NCBI RefSeq assembly: GCF_008629655.1
Contig: NZ_VWSG01000012.1
Coordinates: 1 to 64,000 of the forward strand
DNA: 64,000 bases
Direction of reading: 5' to 3'
Origin: Paenimyroides baculatum
GTDB lineage: Bacteria > Bacteroidota > Bacteroidia > Flavobacteriales > Flavobacteriaceae
Part shown: piece after piece, positions 15,904-25,884 of the stretch
Layout: each line of letters starts with the position of its first letter
Position numbering within the stretch: the first letter of the stretch is position 1
The notes under the pieces: model-generated
The model's database searches: none
What the model saw: the letters and a program-made list of their open reading frames with translations, nothing else
What the model was told of the DNA's origin: nothing
Translations under genes and position numbers: made by a program

Positions 15904-18273
15904 TCAGCTTTTCCTAGCAAAATAATTACTCATAATTGTTACAAAACTTATAATTGTTGCAGTACTTACAGGCATAATAATCGCAGCGACCAAGGGCGAT
16001 AAATTGTTTGATAATGCAAAGCTTAATCCCACAATATTATAAGTAATTGCCAAGCAATAACTCATTTTAATGGTTTTCATGGCATTTTTAGCAAAATTTA
16101 AAAAGTAAGGTAATTTAGTAAAAACCGATGCATCAATAATAGCGTCGCTGGCTGGTGTAAAAACGTTTACATTTTCAGAAATCGATATACCAATATCACT
16201 TTGAGCCAACGCACCGGCGTCGTTCAAGCCGTCGCCAATCATTAAAACATTATGGTTTGTAAGCTGTAAATTTTTAATAAAATTCAATTTATCATCAGGT
16301 TTTTGGTTAAAAATCAATCGGGTATTTTCAGGAACCAATCGTTCCAGCATACGCTGTTCGCCATTGTTATCCCCCGAAAGCACGTATAAGTTGTAATTTC
16401 TGTTTTTCAGAGTATCAAACAATTCCTTAATACCATCGCGGTATTCGTTTTCGAACACATAAAAACCTTTGACTTTATTATTTATACTGATATAAACTTT
16501 GGTTTGATTGATTTCTGAAGCATCGGTCGCTCCTACCCAACTTGCCGAACCAATTTTTAAAGTTTGATTCTTAAACGATCCTTGGATACCTTTTCCGGCA
16601 ACTTCCTGATAACGCATCGGTTTTTCGATAGATGTTTCGGGCAAAATCAGATACAATCGTCGGCTTAACGGATGGTTTGATCCACGCACGATATTTTTCA
16701 CAGCTTTTAAATCATCTTTTGAAAGCGGATCGCCCACGTATTTAATCTGCTGATTGGTGTTTGATGTCAGCGTACCCGTTTTATCAAAAACAACCGTGTC
16801 AACCTTTGAAAGCTGTTCAATTACGGCGGTATTCTTCAAATAAAACTTTCGTTTACCCATTAATCTAATCACATTTCCCCAAGTATAAGGCGCGGTTAAC
16901 GCCAATGCACACGGACATGCAACAATTAAAACGGCAGTTAAAATATTAAAAGCATCGTTAAAACTTGTAAAACTCCATGCAATAAATCCAACAATAGCAA
17001 TGGTTAACAAAGCCGGCGTAAAAATATGGCTGGCTTTATCGGTAATAGTTTGTATTTTTTGAGAAACTTTTTTCTGAAAAACCTCGTTGCTCCACAACTG
17101 CGTCAGGTAACTTTGCGAAACCGTATTTATGGCCTCAACAGTCACGGCGTTACCTACCTGTTTTCCGCCTGCATAAATTTTATCACCCGATTTTTTCTCA
17201 ACCGGAACAGCCTCTCCCGTCACAAAACTATAATCGATAAAAGCAGTATCAGATAGTAGAATGGCATCAACAGGAATTAATTCTTCATTGCGGATCAATA
17301 ATTGATTTCCTTTTTCGATCTCATAAACCTGAATGGGAACTTCTTTCTGCTGATTTATTTTTGTTACTGCAATTGGGAAATACGATTTATAATCTCGTTC
17401 AAACGATAAAAAATTATAGGTTGTCTGCTGGATTAATTTTCCCGAAAGCATAAAAAAGACCAATCCGCACATACTGTCTAAAAATCCGGCTCCGTCTTGA
17501 AAAAAGATATCGACCAAACTGCGTACAAACATGACGATTATTCCCAACGCCATAGGAATATCAATATTATACGCCTTGGTTTTTATGCTGTGATACGCCG
17601 ATTTATAGTAGGGTGTTGCCGAATAAAGAAAAACGGGCAATGCCAAAAGTATGTTGAAATATCTGAAAAAATCTCGGTATTGGTGCATCCAAACATCTTC
17701 CACATTAAAATATTCGGGAAATGAAAGCAACATAATGTTTCCAAAACCAAAAAACGCTACACCTATTTTATACAGCAAACTACGATCGATTAACTTTGGT
17801 TTTGCATCGTATTGTTCCAAGCTAATGTAAGGTTCGTAACCGATTGACGCCAAAAGTAACACCAAATTTTTTAATGAAATATTTTCACTGTTGTAGGTAA
17901 TGCTCACTTTTTTTTGCGAAAACACAACCTGCGAATGAGTTACGGCAGCGTTTAAAGTGTTCAGATTTTCTAAAATCCATATACATGAACTGCAATGAAT
18001 ATGCGGAATGTACAAACGGACAATCTGCGTAGATCCTTCTTTAAAATCGAGCAGTTTGTCTGCAATATCTGCATTATCCAGATAATTATATTTGGAAGCA
18101 ACATCTTTTGGTGCGGCTCCCGGATTTTTTTCAAAATCGTAATATGTGCCTAAACCGTTTTCCGAAAATAAATCGTAAACCGTTTGGCAGCCCTTGCAGC
18201 AGAAATCCTTATCGTTAAAAACAATCACCTCATTTTTAACAATATTATTTCCGCAATGATAACAATTCAACAT
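15904..18273 (-). CDS. ccoI: Copper-type P1B ATPase (FixI/CcoI family)
   Basis: A 789-residue inner-membrane heavy-metal ATPase. The N-terminus has a cysteine-rich segment (CYHCGNN, then DFCCKGC) typical of the CcoI/FixI subgroup. A heavy-metal-associated domain follows with HCSSC. Then come the transmembrane core with the CPCALALTAP metal site, the phosphorylation motif DKTGTLTSN and MIGDGLNDAGAL. CcoI supplies copper for cbb3 oxidase assembly. I chose the Met before LNCYHC because the 13 residues upstream of it are not family-like; an earlier ATG exists at 18312. The usual ccoN/O/P partners are not adjacent in this window. It is divergent from a Crp/Fnr regulator. Confidence 0.9.
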   Translation of the reverse strand: MLNCYHCGNNIVKNEVIVFNDKDFCCKGCQTVYDLFSENGLGTYYDFEKNPGAAPKDVASKYNYLDNADIADKLLDFKEGSTQIVRLYIPHIHCSSCIWILENLNTLNAAVTHSQVVFSQKKVSITYNSENISLKNLVLLLASIGYEPYISLEQYDAKPKLIDRSLLYKIGVAFFGFGNIMLLSFPEYFNVEDVWMHQYRDFFRYFNILLALPVFLYSATPYYKSAYHSIKTKAYNIDIPMALGIIVMFVRSLVDIFFQDGAGFLDSMCGLVFFMLSGKLIQQTTYNFLSFERDYKSYFPIAVTKINQQKEVPIQVYEIEKGNQLLIRNEELIPVDAILLSDTAFIDYSFVTGEAVPVEKKSGDKIYAGGKQVGNAVTVEAINTVSQSYLTQLWSNEVFQKKVSQKIQTITDKASHIFTPALLTIAIVGFIAWSFTSFNDAFNILTAVLIVACPCALALTAPYTWGNVIRLMGKRKFYLKNTAVIEQLSKVDTVVFDKTGTLTSNTNQQIKYVGDPLSKDDLKAVKNIVRGSNHPLSRRLYLILPETSIEKPMRYQEVAGKGIQGSFKNQTLKIGSASWVGATDASEINQTKVYISINNKVKGFYVFENEYRDGIKELFDTLKNRNYNLYVLSGDNNGEQRMLERLVPENTRLIFNQKPDDKLNFIKNLQLTNHNVLMIGDGLNDAGALAQSDIGISISENVNVFTPASDAIIDASVFTKLPYFLNFAKNAMKTIKMSYCLAITYNIVGLSFALSNNLSPLVAAIIMPVSTATIISFVTIMSNYFARKS

Positions 18274-18327
18274 TTCTTTTTGCTTTATACCTTGTACAAA
18301 ATTCCGAAGCACGAGCGGTAAATAAAA

Positions 18328-18339
18328 TGATAATTGTCA
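18328..18339. promoter_or_regulatory. Candidate Crp/Fnr operator in the divergent intergenic region
   Basis: TGATAATTGTCA is an almost perfect 12-bp palindrome (TGA/TCA ends, AATT centre). It lies between the ATPase and the regulator gene, about 10 bases upstream of the regulator's -7 box. The link to the regulator is inferred from position. Confidence 0.4.
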
Positions 18340-18348
18340 TAATAATCG

Positions 18349-18356
18349 TATATTTG
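18349..18356 (+). promoter_or_regulatory. Candidate -7 element of the Crp/Fnr gene
   Basis: TATATTTG matches TAnnTTTG perfectly and lies 14 bases before the start codon, implying a very short leader. The expected -33 position overlaps the palindrome at 18328-18339. Confidence 0.55.
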
Positions 18357-18370
18357 TAAAAACTAATTTA

Positions 18371-19051
18371 ATGGGCAAGTGTGAGCAGTGCATCGTTAGA
18401 GAATTGAGTTCGTTAAAGGCTTTGTCTAAAGACGAATTGATTCATTTAGCGAAGTGTAAAGACAGTTTTCTTATAAAAAAGGGCGACGTTATTTTTAGCG
18501 AAGGCGATGTAATGAACGGCGTTTACTGCATTAAACAAGGCACATGCAAATTGGTTAAAATGAATTCTAGCGGAAAAGATACTATTCTGAAACTGATTAC
18601 GAAAGGTGATTTGTTAGGACAAACATCGATCTTAACCGAAGGAAAAGCTACTTTAAGTGCAGTTGCAGTTGAAGACATGCAGGTTTGTTTTATTCCGAAA
18701 AATGAAGTCTTGGGTTTTATTGGCAACAACAAAAATTTTTCGTTTGAAGTTACAAAAGACGTTTGCCAAAACCTTAACTACGCAACCGATTTTGCCATAA
18801 ATCACACTCATAAAACCGTAAAAGAACGTTTAGCTCTTGCTTTGCTCGATGTTTTAGATTCTGCCGGAACTGATGCCGAAGGTTTTTTAAGTCTGCAATT
18901 AAGCAGAGAGGAAATTGCAAGTATGGTTGGAACTGCCACAGAAAGTTGCATAAGACTGCTTGCTGAATTAAAAAAACTGGGAATTATAGATTTAAAAGCA
19001 AAAAGAATAAAAATTTTAAAGCTGAACGAATTAAAAAGTTTAGCACAATAA
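18371..19051 (+). CDS. Crp/Fnr family transcriptional regulator
   Basis: A 226-residue regulator. A cyclic-nucleotide-binding-type beta barrel spans about residues 20-140 (KKGDVIFSEGD, LLGQTSIL), and a Crp-type winged helix lies at about 165-225 with the recognition segment LSREEIASMVGTATESCIRLL. CxxC at residues 4-7 (KCEQCI) is typical of this flavobacterial subgroup. It could bind a metal or Fe-S centre, but a four-Cys Fnr cluster site is not evident. Its position opposite the copper ATPase suggests control of respiratory genes. The effector is unknown. Confidence 0.88.
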   Translation: MGKCEQCIVRELSSLKALSKDELIHLAKCKDSFLIKKGDVIFSEGDVMNGVYCIKQGTCKLVKMNSSGKDTILKLITKGDLLGQTSILTEGKATLSAVAVEDMQVCFIPKNEVLGFIGNNKNFSFEVTKDVCQNLNYATDFAINHTHKTVKERLALALLDVLDSAGTDAEGFLSLQLSREEIASMVGTATESCIRLLAELKKLGIIDLKAKRIKILKLNELKSLAQ

Positions 19052-19099
19052 TTTTATAAAGCCTTTTAAAGTAAATGCTAATTTGTGTATTTTCGCATT

Positions 19100-20113
19100 A
19101 TGATGAATACAAACGATACAGCATTTTTAACCGATTTTTTAAAAACGCCCAAACAAATAACAATTGTTCCGCACCGCAACCCCGATGGTGATGCATTAGG
19201 TTCGTGTTTAGGCCTTTACCACGTTTTAATACAGCTTAACCATACCGTAAAAGTAATTTCACCTAACGAATTTCCCGAGTTTATTTCGTGGCTTCCTGCT
19301 TCTGAAGAAGTTTTGGTTTTCGAAAAAAACTTCGATGCCTGCAAAACTTTTTTACAAGGAAGTGATCTGGTTTTTACTTTAGATTTTAATGCGTTGCACC
19401 GTGCAGGCGATCAAATGGGATCGTATTTGGAGAAACTGCGCAAACCGTTTGTAATGATCGATCATCACCAAATGCCCGATGCGTATGCAAAAATCACAGT
19501 TTCCGATACTTCTTTTGGATCAACCTGCGAATTATTGTATCGTTTTCTGGAAGAATTAAACCTTACACAATATATCAATAAAGATGCGGCAACTTGTATT
19601 TACACGGGAATTGTAACCGATTCTGGTTCGTTCAAATTTGTAAAAACAACGGGCGATACACACCGCGTAGTTGCAGATTTGATTGATTTAGGTGTTGATA
19701 ATCCAAAAGTTCACAATTCGCTTTTCAGCACGGCATCGTTCAATCAGTTGCAATTATTGGGCAGAGCGTTACAGCATTTAAAGGTAATGCCCGAAAAAAG
19801 CACGGCTTACACGTTTCTTTCTCAAGACGATTTAAACGAATTCGATTATCAAAAAGGAGATACCGAAGGAATTGTAAATTACGGATTATCATTAAAAGGA
19901 ATTAATCTGGCAGCAATATTCATCGAAAATAAAGAAGAAGGAATGATTAAGATTTCTTTTAGATCTGAAGGCGATTTTGATGTAAATGAATTTGCTCGAA
20001 GTTATTTCAATGGTGGCGGACACATTAATGCAGCCGGCGGAAAATCGTTCGATACCTTGGAACAAACCGTTCTAAACTTTGAAACCATTTTAAACAATAT
20101 TAACAAACAGTAA
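19100..20113 (+). CDS. DHH-family phosphoesterase (NrnA-like)
   Basis: A cytoplasmic enzyme of about 337 residues that in relatives degrades short oligoribonucleotides and pAp. HRNPDGDALGS is motif I of the DHH domain. MIDHHQMPD is the DHH signature. The C-terminal DHHA1 domain ends with GGGHINAAGG. I use the double ATG at 19100, because an upstream GTG at 19085 would add residues with no homology. It heads a four-gene plus-strand operon with gldI and two peptidyl-prolyl isomerases. Its stop codon is one base from the gldI ATG. Confidence 0.88.
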   Translation: MMNTNDTAFLTDFLKTPKQITIVPHRNPDGDALGSCLGLYHVLIQLNHTVKVISPNEFPEFISWLPASEEVLVFEKNFDACKTFLQGSDLVFTLDFNALHRAGDQMGSYLEKLRKPFVMIDHHQMPDAYAKITVSDTSFGSTCELLYRFLEELNLTQYINKDAATCIYTGIVTDSGSFKFVKTTGDTHRVVADLIDLGVDNPKVHNSLFSTASFNQLQLLGRALQHLKVMPEKSTAYTFLSQDDLNEFDYQKGDTEGIVNYGLSLKGINLAAIFIENKEEGMIKISFRSEGDFDVNEFARSYFNGGGHINAAGGKSFDTLEQTVLNFETILNNINKQ

Positions 20114-20114
20114 T

Positions 20115-20651
20115 ATGAAAAAAATAATTGCATGTTTTGCCTTAACCGGCTTATTGTTTGCATGTAAACAGCCCGAGCCTCGCAAACCGGTGAGTTACAG
20201 TTCAGGAACTTTTATAAAGGAATCTGTTCAGCGAAACAAAAATATTGTTCAAGACGAAGAAAAGCTGATCCAAAACGTCATTAAAAAAGATTCGGCTCAT
20301 CATTATTATCAATCTACTTTAGGATTTTGGTACAAGTACGATGTTGCTGTAACAACTGATAGTTTGCTACCTAAAAAAGGTGATATCGTTAAACTGGATT
20401 TTGAAATTTACGACATCAACAGCAATTTAATTTATACAAAAGCCGAAACAACGCCAAAAGTTTATGCTGTAGACAAGCAGGAAATTATGGTTGGTTTGCG
20501 CCACGCCGTGAAATTAATGCACAAAGGCGAAACTGTTTCGTTTATATTTCCATCGCACATGGCATACGGCTATTTGGGCGATAAAGAAAAAATTGGAACC
20601 AACGTTCCGCTAATCTGTAAAGTAACCCTTAACGATATTAAACCAGAATAA
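20115..20651 (+). CDS. gldI: Gliding-motility lipoprotein GldI (FKBP-type PPIase)
   Basis: A 178-residue lipoprotein with signal peptide and lipobox LLFAC (Cys at about residue 17), then an FKBP domain (about 85-176) with GDIVKLDFEIYD and MAYGYLGD. In Flavobacterium johnsoniae GldI is needed for gliding, probably by helping envelope proteins fold. It lies between nrnA and two larger PPIase genes with 1- and 3-base gaps, consistent with one transcript. Confidence 0.9.
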   Translation: MKKIIACFALTGLLFACKQPEPRKPVSYSSGTFIKESVQRNKNIVQDEEKLIQNVIKKDSAHHYYQSTLGFWYKYDVAVTTDSLLPKKGDIVKLDFEIYDINSNLIYTKAETTPKVYAVDKQEIMVGLRHAVKLMHKGETVSFIFPSHMAYGYLGDKEKIGTNVPLICKVTLNDIKPE

Positions 20652-20654
20652 AAA

Positions 20655-21716
20655 ATGAAAAAACTATTATTTGTTTTTGCGTTAATTAGCACGCAGGCTT
20701 TTGCACAAACCAAGTTAGCCGACGGCATGTACGCAAATTTTGTTACCAAAAAAGGTACCATTACTACTCAATTATATTACAATGAAACGCCGTTAACCGT
20801 AGCAAATTTTGTTGCTTTGGCAGAAGGAACGCATCCGCAGGTTAAATCAGAATACAAAGGAAAACCTTTCTATAACGGATTGAAATTTCACCGCGTTATT
20901 GCCAATTTTATGATTCAGGGAGGCGATCCTAAAGGCGATGGCTCTGGAGAACCAGGTTACTTATTTGGAGATGAAATTGTTCCGACGTTAAAACATGATG
21001 GTCCTGGAGTTTTATCTATGGCAAATCGCGGACCGGCAACAAACGGATCGCAATTTTTTATTACACACGTTGCTACGCCTCATTTAGATGGTCGTCACAC
21101 TGTTTTCGGAAAAGTAGTTACCGGTCTTGATATCGTTAACGCTATTGAACAAAACGATGTTATTGAAAAAGTAGAAATCGTTCGTGTAGGTAAAGATGCT
21201 AAAAAATTCAATGCTATAAAAACGTTTACTGAAACTTTAGAAAAAGCTAAAAAAGAAGAAGAACTTAAAAAGAAACAGGCAGAGAGTTTAAAAATCGAAT
21301 CAAAAAAAATGTTCGATGATTATCTAACAAAAGCAACGGCATATCCATCAGGAATTAAAATGTATGTTGTTGAAAAAGGTGCAGGTATCAAACCAGCCGA
21401 AGGCGAAGACATTCATTTTGATTATGCAGGATATTTAGCAGACGGAACTTTGTTTGATACAGGTATTGAAGCTTTGGCAGAAAAACACGGAATTTTAAAT
21501 CCGCAAAGAAAAAATGCAAACGCTTATAAACCATTAGATTACACTTTTGGAAACAAAGGCGGATTTATCGAAGGAATGACAGAAGGTTTATTACAATTGA
21601 ACAAAGGCGATAAAGCATACATCTTTATTCCATCGAATTTAGGATATGGCGAACGCGCTATGGGACCAATTCCGGCAAATTCAAACCTAGTTTTTTACGT
21701 AGACATCAAACCTTAA
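20655..21716 (+). CDS. Secreted cyclophilin-FKBP fusion peptidyl-prolyl isomerase
   Basis: A 353-residue protein carrying two unrelated prolyl isomerase folds. A signal peptide ends AFAQ (residue 18). The cyclophilin domain (about 22-185) shows [15 protein letters not shown] and [10 protein letters not shown] charged Lys/Glu-rich helix links it to the FKBP domain (about 235-353) with [15 protein letters not shown] and GYGERAMG. No lipobox Cys is present, so it should be periplasmic. It is adjacent and similar in architecture to the next gene, a tandem duplication. Confidence 0.9.
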   Translation: MKKLLFVFALISTQAFAQTKLADGMYANFVTKKGTITTQLYYNETPLTVANFVALAEGTHPQVKSEYKGKPFYNGLKFHRVIANFMIQGGDPKGDGSGEPGYLFGDEIVPTLKHDGPGVLSMANRGPATNGSQFFITHVATPHLDGRHTVFGKVVTGLDIVNAIEQNDVIEKVEIVRVGKDAKKFNAIKTFTETLEKAKKEEELKKKQAESLKIESKKMFDDYLTKATAYPSGIKMYVVEKGAGIKPAEGEDIHFDYAGYLADGTLFDTGIEALAEKHGILNPQRKNANAYKPLDYTFGNKGGFIEGMTEGLLQLNKGDKAYIFIPSNLGYGERAMGPIPANSNLVFYVDIKP

Positions 21717-21726
21717 TTACTATAAA

Positions 21727-22806
21727 ATGAAGAAAATTTTAGCATTAGCTGTATTAACGGCAACCTTATTTACAGCGTGTAAAAAAGAAGAAGAAAGCAA
21801 TTTACCAGAAGGCTTATACGCCGAAATTACCACTAACAAAGGTACTATCACTGCTCAATTAGAGTATGAAAAAGCTCCGTTAACTGTAGCTAACTTTGTA
21901 AGTTTGGCAGAAGGTAAAAACCCGTTTGTAGAAGCAAAGTTTAAAGACAAGCCTTTTTATGATGGCTTGACTTTTCACCGCGTTATTGCAGATTTCATGA
22001 TTCAGGGTGGTGACCCAACAGGAACAGGTGAAGGTGGACCAGGTTATGTTTTTGCCGATGAATTTCACCCAGATTTAAAACATGACAAACCGGGCGTTTT
22101 ATCTATGGCAAATGCCGGACCAACAACTAACGGTTCGCAATTTTTCATTACACACGTTCCTACTCCACATTTAGACGGTATGCACAGTGTTTTTGGTCAT
22201 GTTATTGAAGGACAAGAAATTGTAAACACTATTGCACAAGGCGATAAAATAGAAAATATAAAAATTATTCGTTCGGGCGATAAAGCAAAAGCTTTTGATG
22301 CTGCAAAAGTTTTCAAAGAAAAACAAGACGAAAACCAGAAGAAAGAACAAGAAGCAAACAAAGCTATTGAAAGTACTTTAAACGAAATGAAAACTACGTT
22401 TGCCGATGCTAAATCAAAAGCAACTACAACTGCAAGCGGTTTATCTTACTTTGTTTTTGAAAAAGGAAACGGTGGCAAACCAAAACAAGGCGATAAAATT
22501 AATGTAGCTTATGCTGGATATTTTGAAGATGCTCGTTTGTTTGATACAAGTTTAGAAAACGTTGCAGCGAAATACAACAAATTAGATGAACAACGTAAGG
22601 CAGCAAATCAATACATTCCAATTCCGTTTGAATATGGTCAGAAAACAGGTATGATTCCAGGTTTTATCGAAGGTATCGAACAATTGAATATCGGTGACAA
22701 AGCGTACATCTTTATTCCATCGCATTTGGGTTATGGTGAACAAGGTTATCCTGGTGCTATCCCACCAAACACTAATTTAATTTTTGAATTGCATATTTCA
22801 AAATAA
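21727..22806 (+). CDS. Lipoprotein cyclophilin-FKBP fusion peptidyl-prolyl isomerase
   Basis: 359 residues with the same order of domains as the previous gene, cyclophilin ([26 protein letters not shown]), coiled linker, then FKBP ([30 protein letters not shown]). The signal peptide ends in the lipobox LFTAC, so it should be membrane anchored where its sister is soluble. It is the last gene of the nrnA-gldI operon and is followed by a terminator. Confidence 0.9.
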   Translation: MKKILALAVLTATLFTACKKEEESNLPEGLYAEITTNKGTITAQLEYEKAPLTVANFVSLAEGKNPFVEAKFKDKPFYDGLTFHRVIADFMIQGGDPTGTGEGGPGYVFADEFHPDLKHDKPGVLSMANAGPTTNGSQFFITHVPTPHLDGMHSVFGHVIEGQEIVNTIAQGDKIENIKIIRSGDKAKAFDAAKVFKEKQDENQKKEQEANKAIESTLNEMKTTFADAKSKATTTASGLSYFVFEKGNGGKPKQGDKINVAYAGYFEDARLFDTSLENVAAKYNKLDEQRKAANQYIPIPFEYGQKTGMIPGFIEGIEQLNIGDKAYIFIPSHLGYGEQGYPGAIPPNTNLIFELHISK

Positions 22807-22810
22807 TATA

Positions 22811-22836
22811 AAAAGAGGCTTTTGCCTCTTTTGCTT
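22811..22836 (+). terminator. Terminator of the nrnA-gldI-PPIase operon
   Basis: AAAAGAGGC and GCCTCTTTT pair around a 4-base loop, followed by GCTTTT, a few bases after the stop codon. Confidence 0.8.
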
Positions 22837-22868
22837 TTAAATTCCTAATCTATCCTTATAAATCAACA

Positions 22869-24422
22869 ATGAACAAAAACTATTTAAAATCATCCTTTTT
22901 ACTTTCGTTTTCTGTGTTAGGTCTGGCAGTTTCTGCTCAAAATAACTTTCAGCAAAACAAACAATCTATTTATAACGAAATCATCAACGAAGTTGAAAAC
23001 AAAAGTCAGTTAGAACATTTGGCATTTGAACTTTTAGATGAAATTGGTCCGCGTTTGGTTGGATCTCCCGAAATGCAACAGGCTCATAGTTGGGTTGTTG
23101 ACACATACAAAAAATGGAATATTTCGGCTGAAAATGTCGCGTACGGCGAATGGAAATCGTGGCAGCGAGGAACAACACAAATTGAAATGACGCATCCGAG
23201 AATTAAATCAATCGACGGAATGCAGCTTGCTTGGAATGCCAATACTAAAAAAGCAATTGAAGCAGAAGTTGTTGCAATGCCGATTTTTCAATCGAAAGCT
23301 GAATTTGAAACATGGACTAATTCGGTTAAAGGAAAAATCGTTTTAATATCTCAATATCAAAAATCAGGTCGACCAGAAAATCAGTGGAAAGAGCACGCAA
23401 CCGAAGAAGATTTTACATCGTTCAAAAAAGAAAAAAGCGATGATTTATCAGCTTGGAACAACAGCATTAAAGCTACCGGAAAAACCACACGCGAAATTGT
23501 AGAATATTTAGAAACCAAAGGTGCTGTTGGTTTTGTACAATCGTTTTACACAGGAACAATGGGTAGTAACCGTATTTTTTACAGTTTTTCTAAAAACACA
23601 CCAATGGTCGATGTTAGTTTAGAAGATTATGGTTTGCTTCATCGTTTGGCGATTAATGGAAAAGCTCCGAAATTAAAGATCAATACGCAATCTAAAAATT
23701 TAGGAACAGCTAAAACCTTTAATACGATTGCGACGATTCCCGGAAAAACTAAACCAAACGAATATGTTATGCTTTCGGCACATTTAGATTCTTGGGATGG
23801 TGCGCAAGGTGCTACCGATAACGGTACCGGAACAATTTTAATGATGGAAGTTGCCCGTTTAATTCAGAAATATGCTCCGAATAACGACCGAACCATTGTA
23901 ATTGGTCATTGGGGAAGCGAAGAGCAAGGCTTAAACGGATCACGTGCATATATTATGGACAACCCAACCGAAGTTCAAAAAATCAAAGTGCTTTTTAATC
24001 AAGACAGCGGCACAGGTCGTATCAATTACATTGGCGGACAAGGATTTACGCAAGCTTACAATTATTTAGGCACTTGGTTACAAAATGTACCAGAAAACAA
24101 TAGAAAACACATTAAAACCGATTATCCAGGAATGCCGCAAGGTGGTGGAACAGATAATGCATCATTCATTGCAGCGGGTGTTCCGGCTTTTAATTTAGGA
24201 ACTCAAAACTGGGATTATGGGCAATACACATGGCACACAAACCGAGATACGTATGATAAAATTGTTTTTGAAGAATTAGAGCGAAACGTAATTACAACCA
24301 CAATTCTAACTTTAGAAGCGGCAAACGATCAAAATGAAATTTCAAACGAAAAAAGAGTTATACCAACAAATACCGAATGGCCAACGGTAAAAGAGCCAAA
24401 ACGAAATTCTAAAGATTATTAA
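22869..24422 (+). CDS. Secreted M28 family zinc metallopeptidase
   Basis: A 517-residue exported aminopeptidase-type enzyme. The signal peptide ends SAQ near residue 24. The catalytic M28 domain shows SAHLDSWD (first zinc ligand and general Asp), GATDNGTG (bridging Asp), GSEEQGLNGS (general base Glu and zinc Glu), NQDSGTG and HTNRDTYD (last His). Before it lies a protease-associated-type insert. There is no T9SS domain, so it is probably periplasmic. Substrate preference cannot be judged from sequence. Confidence 0.9.
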   Translation: MNKNYLKSSFLLSFSVLGLAVSAQNNFQQNKQSIYNEIINEVENKSQLEHLAFELLDEIGPRLVGSPEMQQAHSWVVDTYKKWNISAENVAYGEWKSWQRGTTQIEMTHPRIKSIDGMQLAWNANTKKAIEAEVVAMPIFQSKAEFETWTNSVKGKIVLISQYQKSGRPENQWKEHATEEDFTSFKKEKSDDLSAWNNSIKATGKTTREIVEYLETKGAVGFVQSFYTGTMGSNRIFYSFSKNTPMVDVSLEDYGLLHRLAINGKAPKLKINTQSKNLGTAKTFNTIATIPGKTKPNEYVMLSAHLDSWDGAQGATDNGTGTILMMEVARLIQKYAPNNDRTIVIGHWGSEEQGLNGSRAYIMDNPTEVQKIKVLFNQDSGTGRINYIGGQGFTQAYNYLGTWLQNVPENNRKHIKTDYPGMPQGGGTDNASFIAAGVPAFNLGTQNWDYGQYTWHTNRDTYDKIVFEELERNVITTTILTLEAANDQNEISNEKRVIPTNTEWPTVKEPKRNSKDY

Positions 24423-24452
24423 AAAAAGCTGTTCAAATGAACAGCTTTTTTT
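24421..24452 (+). terminator. Terminator of the M28 peptidase gene
   Basis: AAAAAAAGCTGTTCA and TGAACAGCTTTTTTT form a strong stem with a 2-base loop that begins at the stop codon itself. Confidence 0.9.
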
Positions 24453-24487
24453 GTTATTTACCGTTATTTTTAACCAATTAAATTACA

Positions 24488-24495
24488 TATATTTG
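24488..24495 (+). promoter_or_regulatory. Candidate -7 element of the T9SS cargo gene
   Basis: TATATTTG, a perfect TAnnTTTG, lies 22 bases before the start codon. No -33 TTTG at proper spacing. Confidence 0.5.
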
Positions 24496-24517
24496 ACAAT
24501 TAACAAAATATTCATTT

Positions 24518-25834
24518 ATGAAATTAAAACTACTTTTCGCATTGCTATTTGTAACCATAAGTAATGCACAAACACAAATTGGGCAGGATATATCCTTAAA
24601 CGCAAATTATTTAGATGCGGTTGCACTGTCTGAAAATGGAAATGTACTAGCTGTAAGCAGTGGTTCTGTTACACATGTGTACTCTAAAGTTTCTGGAAAT
24701 TGGACACAGTTAGGACAAGACATTCCGCAATACGGTTATAGAATTATGCTTTCCAATGATGGTTCTGTATTAGCTGTTACTAGTCATGGTCCTTTAGTTA
24801 AAGTTTACAAAAATGTTAATAGTAATTGGGTTCAAATAGGACAGGATATTCTAGATGGCGGTCATGACATAGCGCTCTCTGGTGATGGATCGATTATAGC
24901 AGTTGCACCTGAAACTATGCCTGGTATTAATATTTATAAAAACATTTCAGGTACGTGGACAAATATAGGGCAGATTAACTCTTTTGGATTTAGTATTTGC
25001 CTATCAGAAAATGGGGATACCATTGCCACTGCACCACATCCAGGTACAACAATAAATGTTTTTAAAAATGTGAATAATAAATGGATACCAGTTGGAAACA
25101 CAATTAATGCAAATCCAAATGATGGCTCAACAGGATACAGAATGGATATGTCAAGTGACGGAAATACTATTGCTGTTACGACTGGTAGTAAACAACCACA
25201 AAATATTGGTTCTATAAATGTTTATAAATACGTTAATAACAATTGGTCACAATTAGGAAATCCAATAGTTAGTCAGGCACAAAATGAACGTTTTGGATCC
25301 AATGTAGCTATATCTGGTTCAGGAAATGTTGTTGTAGTGGGTTCTTATGAAAATGGTAATACTGGTAATGGAAGAGTAGATATTTTTGAATATCTTCAAG
25401 GTAATTGGGTGAAAAAGGGAGATGTAATTGACAAAAACGGTAACAATATCGATTGGGCAATTGCACTTTCAAGAGACGGTAGCAGTTTAGCTCTAAGAAG
25501 CAATGGAAAAATTGGTCCGAAACCGGCTGGTAGTAATGAAGGTAAAGGTCCTTCTTCTGGAGCACGAGTTTATGATATTTCAGGCATTTTATCATCTGAT
25601 ATCTTTGTATTAGACAACTTCAATATTTACCCTAACCCTACTACCGATATTTTAAATATTGAATTGAAAGAAAACTTAACTTTAGAAAAAGTGTTGATCT
25701 ACAATACAAGTGGTCAATTGGTAAAAGAAACTTCTAACAAAACAATTAATGTAAGTGGTTTTGCAAAAGGTATTTACAATGTTCAGGTTTTAACAAATCA
25801 AGGTAAAGCTACTAAAAAGGTAATTGTTAAGTAA
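24518..25834 (+). CDS. T9SS-secreted beta-propeller-like protein
   Basis: A 438-residue exported protein. The signal peptide ends ISNAQ near residue 18. About seven repeats of the type ALSxDGSxLAV followed by VYKNVNxxWxQLG fill residues 20-350, a pattern seen in beta-propeller proteins. The C-terminus is a type A sorting domain with FNIYPNPTTD and KGIYNVQV, ending KKVIVK. It should be carried to the cell surface by the type 9 system. No enzyme motif is visible, so a binding or structural role is likely. Confidence 0.82.
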   Translation: MKLKLLFALLFVTISNAQTQIGQDISLNANYLDAVALSENGNVLAVSSGSVTHVYSKVSGNWTQLGQDIPQYGYRIMLSNDGSVLAVTSHGPLVKVYKNVNSNWVQIGQDILDGGHDIALSGDGSIIAVAPETMPGINIYKNISGTWTNIGQINSFGFSICLSENGDTIATAPHPGTTINVFKNVNNKWIPVGNTINANPNDGSTGYRMDMSSDGNTIAVTTGSKQPQNIGSINVYKYVNNNWSQLGNPIVSQAQNERFGSNVAISGSGNVVVVGSYENGNTGNGRVDIFEYLQGNWVKKGDVIDKNGNNIDWAIALSRDGSSLALRSNGKIGPKPAGSNEGKGPSSGARVYDISGILSSDIFVLDNFNIYPNPTTDILNIELKENLTLEKVLIYNTSGQLVKETSNKTINVSGFAKGIYNVQVLTNQGKATKKVIVK

Positions 25835-25853
25835 TCAACAATTAGTATATAAC

Positions 25854-25884
25854 AAAAAAACACGCTTAAACAAGCGTGTTTTTT
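25854..25884. terminator. Bidirectional terminator between convergent genes
   Basis: The arms AAAAAAACACGCTT and AAGCGTGTTTTTT pair around AAAC. It follows the T9SS cargo gene on the plus strand and overlaps the last codons of bshA on the minus strand. Confidence 0.85.

Noticed and set aside
18274..18312. Earlier start of the copper ATPase
   Set aside because: The 13 extra residues before MLNCYHC do not resemble the family and would crowd the regulator's promoter.
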